A stretch of DNA of 64,000 bases from contig NZ_SNVJ01000001.1 of NCBI RefSeq assembly GCF_009829925.1, forward strand, positions 1-64,000. The letters run 5' to 3'. The stretch is from Teichococcus coralli. GTDB lineage: Bacteria > Pseudomonadota > Alphaproteobacteria > Acetobacterales > Acetobacteraceae. The first letter of the stretch is position 1, and every line of letters starts with the position of its first letter. Position numbers and translations under genes: made by a program. The notes below the pieces were generated by a model. That model worked only from the letters and a program-made list of their open reading frames with translations. It was not told where the DNA came from and made no database searches. Positions 12,459-19,656 of this stretch are shown in pieces.

Positions 12459-13184
12459 ATGACCGCTGCCACCGCCCTGCCGGACGAGATCGCCAAGTTC
12501 GACGCCCTGGCCGCGCGCTGGTGGGACCCGAACGGCCCGATGGCCCCGCTGCACCGGATGAATCCGCTGCGTTGCCGGTGGGTGGCCAGCCGCCTCGCCG
12601 CGGCGCATGGCCGCGCCGGCACCGACCTGGGGGGGCTTTCGATCCTGGATGTGGGCTGTGGCGCCGGGCTCGCCAGCGAAGGCCTCGCCCGCTGCGGCGC
12701 CCAGGTCACCGGGCTGGATGCCGCCGGCGGCGCCCTCGCCGTGGCCCGCGCCCATGCCGAGGCCGAGGGCCTCAGCATCGGCTATCGGGAGGGCCGGCCG
12801 GAGGACCTCGCGGCCGAGGGGGCGCGGTTCGACGCCGTGGTGGCGCTGGAGGTGATCGAGCACGTCGCCGACCGCGCGGCCTTTCTGGCCGCCCTGGCCG
12901 CGCTGCTGAAGCCCGGCGGGATGCTGTTCCTGTCCACCCTGAACCGCACCCCGCGCGCCTTTCTCCTCGCCAAGGTCGGGGCGGAGTACCTGCTGCGCCT
13001 GCTGCCGCGCGGCACACATGACTGGCGGATGTTCGTCACGCCCGCAGAGCTCGGGACGGAGGCGCGCCGCGCCGGGCTGCGGGTCTGCGACATCGCCGGC
13101 ATGGTGCCGGTGCTCGGCGGCAGGGAGTGGCGGGAAAGCCGCGACGTGGCGGTCAACTACATCGCGGCGGCGCGGAAGGACTGA
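12459..13184 (+). CDS. ubiG: Ubiquinone biosynthesis O-methyltransferase UbiG
   Basis: SAM-dependent class I methyltransferase of 241 residues that carries out both O-methylations of ubiquinone. Motifs are FDALAARWWDPNGPMAPLHRMNP at the N-terminus (a UbiG hallmark, shown here as a span), the SAM loop ILDVGCGAGLASEGLA at about 65-80, and VVALEVIEHV. The start at 12459 follows a CCGGAG site by 8 bases. It is divergent from lysC, and its stop is 2 bp from the stop of the DUF1178 gene on the other strand, leaving no room for a terminator. Confidence 0.95.
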   Translation: MTAATALPDEIAKFDALAARWWDPNGPMAPLHRMNPLRCRWVASRLAAAHGRAGTDLGGLSILDVGCGAGLASEGLARCGAQVTGLDAAGGALAVARAHAEAEGLSIGYREGRPEDLAAEGARFDAVVALEVIEHVADRAAFLAALAALLKPGGMLFLSTLNRTPRAFLLAKVGAEYLLRLLPRGTHDWRMFVTPAELGTEARRAGLRVCDIAGMVPVLGGREWRESRDVAVNYIAAARKD

Positions 13185-13186
13185 CC

Positions 13187-13654
13187 TCAGCTGTCGGCGC
13201 GGGGCACCCAGGGGAGCTGCGCGATGTCGACGCCTTCCTTGCGCAGCGCCTCGGCCTCGGTGTCGCTCGTTTCGCCGTAGATGCCACGGCGCTCGCTTTC
13301 CCCGCGATGGATGCGCCGCGCCTCGTCGGCGAACTCATGGCCGACATAGTCGCAGCTCTTCTCCACTTCGGCCCGCATGCGCTGCAGCAGCGCCAGCACC
13401 TGGGCCGGCATCGGCCCGGCGGCGGCCTGGGTGGTCTTGCCGGCATCCGCGGGCGGCACCGCCGCGGGCGGCGGCGCCTCCGCCGCCCGCCCCTTGCCGA
13501 GGGCGGGCGCCATCAGGGCGCGCTCCACCTTGGTGCCGCCGCAGACGGGGCAGTCGATCAGCCCCGCGCGGGCCAGCTTCTCGAAGGCCACGCTGTCCTT
13601 GTACCATCCATCGAAGCCGTGGTTCTGGTCACAGCGGAGCTGGTAGTGGATCAT
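13187..13654 (-). CDS. DUF1178 family zinc-ribbon-like protein
   Basis: Protein of 155 residues beginning MIHYQLRCDQNHGFDGWY, the hallmark of DUF1178. The N-terminal Cys/His set (C8, H12 and a CPVCGG knuckle at about 35-40) looks like an FmdB-type zinc ribbon. A Pro/Ala linker and a conserved C-terminal helix pair (EVEKSCDYVGHEFADEAR) follow. The function is unknown. The family usually lies between a glutaredoxin/nitrilase pair and ubiG. Here a 28-bp tandem array occupies the space upstream. Confidence 0.88.
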   Translation of the reverse strand: MIHYQLRCDQNHGFDGWYKDSVAFEKLARAGLIDCPVCGGTKVERALMAPALGKGRAAEAPPPAAVPPADAGKTTQAAAGPMPAQVLALLQRMRAEVEKSCDYVGHEFADEARRIHRGESERRGIYGETSDTEAEALRKEGVDIAQLPWVPRADS

Positions 13655-13708
13655 GCCGGTTCCGGGTGCATGGGACGGAACGCCCATTCTCTCATCTGGT
13701 TTGGCCCG

Positions 13709-14352
13709 GCGCAAAGCGCCGATCTGGTTTATCTCAGCGCAAAGCGCCGATCTGGTTTATCTCAGCGCAAAGCGCCGATCTGGTTTATCTCAGCGCAAAG
13801 CGCCGATCTGGTTTATCTCAGCGCAAAGCGCCGATCTGGTTTATCTCAGCGCAAAGCGCCGATCTGGTTTATCTCAGCGCAAAGCGCCGATCTGGTTTAT
13901 CTCAGCGCAAAGCGCCGATCTGGTTTATCTCAGCGCAAAGCGCCGATCTGGTTTATCTCAGCGCAAAGCGCCGATCTGGTTTATCTCAGCGCAAAGCGCC
14001 GATCTGGTTTATCTCAGCGCAAAGCGCCGATCTGGTTTATCTCAGCGCAAAGCGCCGATCTGGTTTATCTCAGCGCAAAGCGCCGATCTGGTTTATCTCA
14101 GCGCAAAGCGCCGATCTGGTTTATCTCAGCGCAAAGCGCCGATCTGGTTTATCTCAGCGCAAAGCGCCGATCTGGTTTATCTCAGCGCAAAGCGCCGATC
14201 TGGTTTATCTCAGCGCAAAGCGCCGATCTGGTTTATCTCAGCGCAAAGCGCCGATCTGGTTTATCTCAGCGCAAAGCGCCGATCTGGTTTATCTCAGCGC
14301 AAAGCGCCGATCTGGTTTATCTCAGCGCAAAGCGCCGATCTGGTTTAACGCG
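13709..14352. repeat. 28-bp perfect tandem repeat array, 23 in-phase units (22 identical)
   Basis: The unit reads GCGCAAAGCGCCGA followed by TCTGGTTTATCTCA. Copies start every 28 bases from 13709 to 14325. Twenty-two are identical by eye and the 23rd diverges after 23 bases. Degenerate in-phase units flank it: ATCTGGTTT at 13694-13702 before, and a mutated unit at 14353-14380 plus part of another after. Each unit contains a GCGC-AAA-GCGC hairpin and is about 54% GC, well below its surroundings. All three plus-strand frames are open because 28 is not a multiple of 3 and no stop occurs, while every unit has stops on the minus strand. There are no spacers. It lies between grxC and DUF1178. Confidence 0.98.
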
Positions 14353-14403
14353 GCGTAAAGCGCCGGTCTGGCTCGGCTCCGCGCAAGGCGCCTGGTCCAA
14401 GCC

Positions 14404-14664
14404 TCAGCCGGCCTGGAGAATGGGATCGAGCTTGCCAGAACGGTCCAGCGCGAACAGGTCGTCGCAGCCGCCGATCGCCTCATCATTGATGAAGATCTGC
14501 GGCACCGTGGTGCGCCCCCCGGAGCGCCGGATCGCGTCCTTGCGCTCCTGGGAGCCGTGCGGCGCGTCGTACTCGGTGAAGCCGATGCCCTTGCGGCCGA
14601 GCAGCAGCTTGGCACGCGAGCAGTAGGGGCAGAACGCGGTGGTGTAGATTTCGACCTTGGCCAT
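14404..14664 (-). CDS. grxC: Glutaredoxin 3
   Basis: Cytosolic dithiol glutaredoxin of 86 residues with the redox motif CPYC at about 12-15 (YTTAFCPYCSRAKLLL), the TVPQIF cis-Pro loop and the GGCDDL glutathione-binding motif. It uses glutathione to reduce disulfides and mixed disulfides. The start at 14664 gives MAKVEIYTT. It lies between comF and DUF1178, the usual alphaproteobacterial position, but the 28-bp array separates it from DUF1178. Confidence 0.96.
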   Translation of the reverse strand: MAKVEIYTTAFCPYCSRAKLLLGRKGIGFTEYDAPHGSQERKDAIRRSGGRTTVPQIFINDEAIGGCDDLFALDRSGKLDPILQAG

Positions 14665-14723
14665 GACGCACAGATCGGCGCGCACCGGCGGCCGGTCAAG
14701 AGCGTTTCACCGGTGCGGCGGGT

Positions 14724-15539
14724 TCAGCCCATCTCGACCAGTTCAGGGCCCGGCGTCCGCGCCACGGCCACAACATCCACCTGCGTCGCGCCAGCGGCCA
14801 GGAGCACCGCCGCGCAGGCCGAAACCGTGGCGCCCGAGGTCAGCACGTCGTCCACCAGCAGCACCTGGCGGCCCGCGACCCGCGACCCGCCGTGCCGCGC
14901 CAGGCAAAAGGCCCCATCCAGCACCGCGAGGCGCTGCGCGGCGCCGAGGCCCGCCAGCTTCGGCGTATGGCGGGCGCGGCGCAGCAGGTTCGGTGCCCAG
15001 GGCGTGCCTGAAAGCCGCGACAGCCGTGCCGCCAGCAGCCCCGCCTGGTTGTAGCGGCGGGCAAGCAGCCGGCCGCGATGCAACGGCACCGGCAGCAGCA
15101 GGTCGGCTTCCGCCAGCAGCGCGCGGCCAGCCTGCGCCATCTGCCGTGACAGCAGGCCGGCGAGTTCCGTACGGTCGCCGTACTTGAAGGGCAGGATCAG
15201 CCGCTTGGAGCCGGCATCGTAAAGCCAGGCGGCGCGCGCCCGGCCGTAGAGGGGACGACGCTCCGCGCACCGCGCGCAATGCAGCTCGCCGCCCGGCGCC
15301 GCCGCCAGCGCCTCGCCCTGCCCCGCATGGAGGAACGGCAGGCCGCAGCAATGGCAGAGAGGTTCACCGACCGGCGTCACGGCCCGGAAGCAGTCCGGGC
15401 AAAGGGTTCCCTCCGTCAGCACCAAGGCGGCGCAGGCCGGGCAGCGTGGTGGCAGCAGCGCATCCAGCGCTGCCGAGCCCAGGCGCCGCCAACGGGCCCG
15501 CAGGGCCTGCCCCGCGGCCGGCAGATCAAGAATCACCAT
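14724..15539 (-). CDS. comF: ComF family phosphoribosyltransferase-like protein
   Basis: Protein of 271 residues with an N-terminal zinc-binding double knuckle (CPAC...CPDC, then CHCCG and CARC, about 30-100) and a type I PRTase domain carrying the PRPP loop VLLVDDVLTSGAT near 220. ComF proteins are linked to DNA uptake in competent bacteria, but their biochemical role is uncertain. The start at 15539 (MVILDLPAAG) is chosen over a longer in-frame extension. It is upstream of grxC on the same strand and divergent from a methyltransferase. Confidence 0.9.
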   Translation of the reverse strand: MVILDLPAAGQALRARWRRLGSAALDALLPPRCPACAALVLTEGTLCPDCFRAVTPVGEPLCHCCGLPFLHAGQGEALAAAPGGELHCARCAERRPLYGRARAAWLYDAGSKRLILPFKYGDRTELAGLLSRQMAQAGRALLAEADLLLPVPLHRGRLLARRYNQAGLLAARLSRLSGTPWAPNLLRRARHTPKLAGLGAAQRLAVLDGAFCLARHGGSRVAGRQVLLVDDVLTSGATVSACAAVLLAAGATQVDVVAVARTPGPELVEMG

Positions 15540-15618
15540 TTCGTGACAATACAGGGCTGCCGCACCGCGCCGCAATGGCCGCTTGCGCGCCGCGGGCGCG
15601 GGGCGCATCTGCTGCCGC

Positions 15619-16506
15619 ATGGCGGATGCAATGCAGGTTTTCGATCGCGCCCTGGTCCGGTGCCGGCGTGACCGCGCGGCGGCCGGAATCGGGCGCGTGG
15701 CGCCGGTTCTGGAGGCCGGCGCGGCCCTTCTGCTGGACCGGCTCGACGACATCAGCCGCCGCTTTCACCGGGCGCTGGATATCGGCGGCCGTGGTGCCGT
15801 GGCGCCTGCCTTGCGCGCCCGCGGCGTGGAGACGGTGGTCTCCATGGACCTCTCCGCGCCCATGGCGCGGGGCGCGGGCGGCCTGCCGCTGGCCGCCGAC
15901 GAGGAGTGGCTGCCCTTCGCCACCGGCAGCTTCGACCTCGTGGTTGCCAGCCTTTCGCTGCACTGGGTGAACGATCTTCCCGGCGCCCTGCTGCAGATCC
16001 GGCGTGCCATGGCTCCGGACGGGCTGTTCCTCGCCACGCTGCCGGCGCTTGGCACGCTGCAGCCGCTGCGCGAGGCGCTCGGCCGGGCCGAGACGGCGCT
16101 GCGCGACGGGCTCAGCCCGCGCGTCTCGCCCTTCCCGGAACTGCGTGACGGAGCCGCCCTGCTGCAGCGCGCCGGCTTCGCCATGCCGGTGGCCGACCGC
16201 GACCGGCTCGACCTTCGCTACCGCTCGCCCATGGCACTGATCGCCGACCTGCGCGCGGCCGGCGAGAGCAACGCCGTACAGGCGCGCGACCCGCGCGTGC
16301 CGCCGCGCGCCATGTTCCCGCTGGCGCTCGGCGCGCTGCCGCTGGAGGAAGGGGTGCTGGCCATGCCGCTGGAACTGCTGACGCTCACCGGCTGGGCGCC
16401 CGCCCCGGACCAGCCGAAGCCCGCCCGCCGCGGCAGCGCCGACGCGCGGCTGGCGGATGCCCTGGGCACGGTGGAGCGCAAGGCCGGCGAGCGGGCCGGA
16501 GGATGA
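15619..16506 (+). CDS. BioC/NDUFAF5-like SAM-dependent methyltransferase
   Basis: Class I methyltransferase of about 295 residues. The SAM-binding region is ALDIGGRGAVAPALRARG, with the catalytic-side segment FDLVVASLSLHWVNDLPGAL, which resembles the NDUFAF5 (complex I arginine hydroxylase) and BioC group. It is divergent from comF, a common alphaproteobacterial pairing. ATG at 15619 is chosen; an ATG at 15631 is also possible. The exact substrate is not known. Confidence 0.8.
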   Translation: MADAMQVFDRALVRCRRDRAAAGIGRVAPVLEAGAALLLDRLDDISRRFHRALDIGGRGAVAPALRARGVETVVSMDLSAPMARGAGGLPLAADEEWLPFATGSFDLVVASLSLHWVNDLPGALLQIRRAMAPDGLFLATLPALGTLQPLREALGRAETALRDGLSPRVSPFPELRDGAALLQRAGFAMPVADRDRLDLRYRSPMALIADLRAAGESNAVQARDPRVPPRAMFPLALGALPLEEGVLAMPLELLTLTGWAPAPDQPKPARRGSADARLADALGTVERKAGERAGG

Positions 16507-16579
16507 TGGCGGCCGCACCCCTGCCCTGCGGTTGCGATGCTTGCAACCGAAGGGAGGGGCGCGCATCTTGCCTGGCACC

Positions 16580-17386
16580 ATGGAAAACTCTGCTGCCGAG
16601 GCGCGGCGCATAGCCCTGCACCCGCCTGAAGATTTCGAGGGAATGCGCCGTGCGGGGCAACTGGCCGCCGCGACGCTCGACATGATCGCGCCGCATGTCC
16701 GCCCGGGCGTGACAACCGGCGAGCTGGACCGCCTCTGCGACGACTTCATCCGCGCCAACGGCGCCGTCTCCGCCTGCCTCGGCTACCGGGGCTACCCGAA
16801 GTCGGTCTGCATCTCGATCAACCACGTCGTCTGCCACGGCATTCCCGGCAACAAGGCGCTGCAGGATGGCGACATCCTGAACATCGACGTCACCGTCATC
16901 CTGGATGGCTGGTACGGCGATACCAGCCGGATGTACGTGGCCGGCACGCCCAGCACCAAGGCCCGCCTGCTGCTGGACGTGACGCATGAGAGCATGATGC
17001 GCGGCATCGCCGCCGTCCGCCCCGGCGCGCGGCTCGGCGACATCGGCCATGCCATCCAGAGCTATGTCGAGAAGCAGCGCTTCAGCGTGGTGCGCGACTT
17101 CTGCGGGCATGGCATCGGCCGCAGCTTCCACGCGCCGCCGAACATCCTGCATTTCGGCCGCCCCGGCGAGGGGCCGGCGCTGAAGCCCGGCATGTTCTTC
17201 ACCATCGAGCCGATGGTGAATGCCGGCCGGCCCGAGGTGAAGGTGCTGGACGATGGCTGGACCGCCGTGACGCGCGACCGCAGCCTTTCTGCGCAGTTCG
17301 AGCACATGGTGGGCGTGACCGAGACGGGATGCGAGGTCTTCACCTTCTCCCCCGCCGGGCTGCACAAGCCGCCTTACGCCGCCTAG
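16580..17386 (+). CDS. map: Type I methionine aminopeptidase
   Basis: Removes N-terminal Met from nascent proteins. About 268 residues, pita-bread fold. Metal ligands are visible: D103 in NIDVTV, D114 in GDTSRMY, His in GHGIGRSFH, Glu in FTIEPMV and Glu in QFEHMVGV. ATG at 16580 matches the usual N-terminus, but the strongest purine-rich site (GGGAGGGG, 16551-16558) is better spaced for a TTG at 16568, which would add four residues. A hairpin follows the stop. Confidence 0.95.
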   Translation: MENSAAEARRIALHPPEDFEGMRRAGQLAAATLDMIAPHVRPGVTTGELDRLCDDFIRANGAVSACLGYRGYPKSVCISINHVVCHGIPGNKALQDGDILNIDVTVILDGWYGDTSRMYVAGTPSTKARLLLDVTHESMMRGIAAVRPGARLGDIGHAIQSYVEKQRFSVVRDFCGHGIGRSFHAPPNILHFGRPGEGPALKPGMFFTIEPMVNAGRPEVKVLDDGWTAVTRDRSLSAQFEHMVGVTETGCEVFTFSPAGLHKPPYAA

Positions 17387-17393
17387 GCCGGGA

Positions 17394-17418
17394 CCGGGAG
17401 TGCTGGACAGCCTCCCGG
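17394..17418 (+). terminator. Hairpin after map
   Basis: A 7-bp stem CCGGGAG / CTCCCGG with an 11-base loop, 7 bases after the map stop, is followed by CTTTG but no long T-run. It may terminate map transcription or separate it from radC. Confidence 0.4.
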
Positions 17419-17455
17419 CTTTGCCCCAACCTCCGCGCGACCAGTGGAGGCTCCA

Positions 17456-18280
17456 ATGCGCAAGTTGCGCGGCATGGCGGCGACGGAAGCAGGCCTTGAC
17501 GTGCTTCTGCTCGGCCTTGCCACGCCGGAGAGTGAGCTTAGCTCCATCGACGCTGGCTCCGTTGACCCTGGCTCCGTTGACTCTGGCTCCATCGACCCGC
17601 GCGCCGTGCCCGCCGGTGCGGAGGGGCACCGTGCGCGGATGCGGGCACGGCTCCTCTCCGCCGGCCCTGACGCCCTGCTGGACCATGAGCTGATCGAGAT
17701 GCTGCTGTTCCTGGCGCTGCCGCGTCGGGACACGCGCGCCATCGCACGCCGGCTGCTGGCCCGTTTCGGCAGCTTCGGCAACGCGCTCTCCGCTTCCGTG
17801 GCGGAGCTCCGCCAGGTCGAGGGGATCGGCGAGGCCGGTATCGCCGCGCTCAAGACCGTGCAGGCCGCGGCGCTGCGCCTGATGCGGCACGAGGTGCTGG
17901 AACGCCCCGTCCTGGGAAACTGGGAGAGCCTGCTCGGCTACCTCAGCGCCGCGCTGGCGCGGGAGCGCGTCGAACACTTCCGCGTCCTGTTCCTCGATAG
18001 CCGCAACCGCCTCATCGCCGACGAGGCCCAGGGCAAGGGCACGGTGAACCACACGCCGGTCTATCCGCGCGAGGTGATCCGGCGGGCGCTGGAGCTGCAT
18101 GCCACGGCGCTGATCCTGGTGCACAACCACCCCAGCGGCGACCCCACGCCCAGCGAGGGCGACCGGGCCATGACCGCCCAGGTCCAGGCGGCGGCCACGG
18201 CCCTCGGCATCACGCTGCACGACCACCTCATCATCGGCAGCGGCCGCCACCTGTCCTTCCGCCAGGAAGGGCTGCTCTAG
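17456..18280 (+). CDS. radC: RadC/JAB domain protein with N-terminal pentapeptide repeat
   Basis: Protein of 274 residues of the RadC (UPF0758) family: an N-terminal helix-hairpin-helix region (QVEGIGEAGIAAL, 120-132) and a C-terminal MPN/JAB metalloprotease-like domain with HNHPSGD at 223-229. Despite the name, a DNA-repair role is not established. GGAGG lies 5 bases before the ATG at 17456. Residues 30-49 are four tandem pentapeptides (SIDAG, SVDPG, SVDSG, SIDPR) encoded by a 15-bp repeat, which is not usual for the family. The stop shares the tetramer CTAG with the convergent ABC1 kinase gene. Confidence 0.9.
   Translation: MRKLRGMAATEAGLDVLLLGLATPESELSSIDAGSVDPGSVDSGSIDPRAVPAGAEGHRARMRARLLSAGPDALLDHELIEMLLFLALPRRDTRAIARRLLARFGSFGNALSASVAELRQVEGIGEAGIAALKTVQAAALRLMRHEVLERPVLGNWESLLGYLSAALARERVEHFRVLFLDSRNRLIADEAQGKGTVNHTPVYPREVIRRALELHATALILVHNHPSGDPTPSEGDRAMTAQVQAAATALGITLHDHLIIGSGRHLSFRQEGLL
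17541..17600 (+). repeat. Four tandem 15-bp repeats inside radC
   Basis: Four 15-bp units (17541, 17556, 17571, 17586) beginning GCTCC(A/G)T encode the [S-I/V-D-x-G] pentapeptide repeat near the RadC N-terminus. The unit length keeps frame. The second and third units differ at a single base. Confidence 0.92.
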
Positions 18281-19656
18281 GCGGCGGTGGGGGGCACCGC
18301 CGCCTCGCGCAGCGCCTCGGCCTGCCGCGCGGCCAGCTCCTGCTCGTTGAAGCCCGCGATCAGCTCCTGGAACATGCGGTGCCAGTTCAGCTCGGCGCCG
18401 AGCCGCATGAAGGCGCTGCCCAGGCCAACCGCGCCGCGGTCCACCAGCACGAACTCGCGCGGCGGCTTCACGCCGCCGGTGCGTTTGAGGCCGGCATGCA
18501 CCTCGGCCGCCACCTTGCGGCCGAAATCCGGGTCACCGCCGGTCTGGATAGGCCGCACGCGATCGTCCAGCAGCGGTTCGTGCAGGAACTTCGCCCAGAG
18601 GCCGAGCACCGCCATCTTCTCCTTCGAGAGGTCGGTGAAGCCCCAGATGCGGTACGCCTCCGCCGCCTTCTCGTCGTCGCTGTCGCGGATCGCCTCGTAG
18701 AGCATGATCACGCCGCGCAGGAACTGCGGCGGGAAGACGCGGATGGCACCGTAGTCAAGCAGGTTGATGCCGGCTGGCTCGCCCTCGGTCGGCTGCCGCA
18801 CCTGGTAATTGCCGAGATGCGGGTCGCCGTGGATCACGCCGTAGCGATAGAAGGGCGTGTACCAGGCGTGGAACAGCGCGCGGGCATAGGCGTTGCGCTC
18901 CTCCAGCGGCGGGTCCTCCGCCAGGCGGTCCATGATCGGGCGGCCGTCCAGCCAGGTCATGGTCAGCAGGCGGCGGGTGCAGAGGCCCTCGATCGGCTGC
19001 GGCGTGCGCACATCCGGCACATCGGCCAGCATGCGGTTGTAGAGCCGCATGTGCGAGGCCTCGCGGGCATAGTCGAGTTCCTCCCGCAGGCGGTCGCACA
19101 GCTCCACATAGACGTCGTCATGCTGGATGGCGTCGTCCATGCGGGCGAAGATGCCCATGGCGATCTTGAGCTGGCGGAGGTCGGCCTCCACCACGCTCGG
19201 CATATCCGGATACTGCAGCTTGCAGGCGACCAGTCGGCCGTCCGGCAGGGTGGCGCGGTGCACCTGGCCGAGGCTGGCCGCGGCGGCCGCCTCCTGGCTG
19301 AAGCTGGTGAAGCGGGATTGCCAGCCGGCGCCCAGCTCCGAGGCCATGCGCCGGCGCACGAAGGCCCAGCCCATGGGCGGCGCGTTGGCCTGCAGCCCCG
19401 CCAGCTCCTGCGCATATTCCGGCGGCAGGGCGTTGGGAACCGTGGAGAGGAACTGCGCCACCTTCATCAGCGGGCCCTTCAGCCCGCCGAGCAGCGCCTT
19501 CAGGTCGTTGGCATGGGCCGCCTTGTCGGTGCGGAAGCCAAGATAGCGCTCGCCGGCCATGCGCGCGGCGATGCCGCCGACCGCGCCGGAGGTGCGGGCC
19601 ATGCGGCGGATCTCACCGAAAAGGGTGCGGCCCTCCTCGTCACGGGGCTCAGCCAT
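18277..19656 (-). CDS. ABC1/UbiB (AarF) family kinase-like protein
   Basis: Atypical protein-kinase-like ATPase of the COQ8/UbiB family, linked to ubiquinone synthesis or quinone transport; 459 residues. The signature loop reads LMKVAQFLS (KxAQ in place of the usual KxGQ). The Ala-rich nucleotide loop is AAAASLGQVH, followed by ACKLQYP, HGDPHLGNY and LLDYGAIR, the catalytic and metal-binding motifs. ATG at 19656 overlaps the preceding pepF stop by 8 bases; GTG at 19668 is an alternative. The stop overlaps that of radC. Confidence 0.9.
   Translation of the reverse strand: MAEPRDEEGRTLFGEIRRMARTSGAVGGIAARMAGERYLGFRTDKAAHANDLKALLGGLKGPLMKVAQFLSTVPNALPPEYAQELAGLQANAPPMGWAFVRRRMASELGAGWQSRFTSFSQEAAAAASLGQVHRATLPDGRLVACKLQYPDMPSVVEADLRQLKIAMGIFARMDDAIQHDDVYVELCDRLREELDYAREASHMRLYNRMLADVPDVRTPQPIEGLCTRRLLTMTWLDGRPIMDRLAEDPPLEERNAYARALFHAWYTPFYRYGVIHGDPHLGNYQVRQPTEGEPAGINLLDYGAIRVFPPQFLRGVIMLYEAIRDSDDEKAAEAYRIWGFTDLSKEKMAVLGLWAKFLHEPLLDDRVRPIQTGGDPDFGRKVAAEVHAGLKRTGGVKPPREFVLVDRGAVGLGSAFMRLGAELNWHRMFQELIAGFNEQELAARQAEALREAAVPPTAA

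Noticed and set aside
13709-14352. CRISPR array
   Set aside because: Units are directly adjacent with no unique spacers, and no cas genes are present.
13709-14352. Iteron-type replication origin or partition site
   Set aside because: No rep, parA or parB gene is nearby, the copy number is far above usual iterons, and the flanks are core chromosomal genes.
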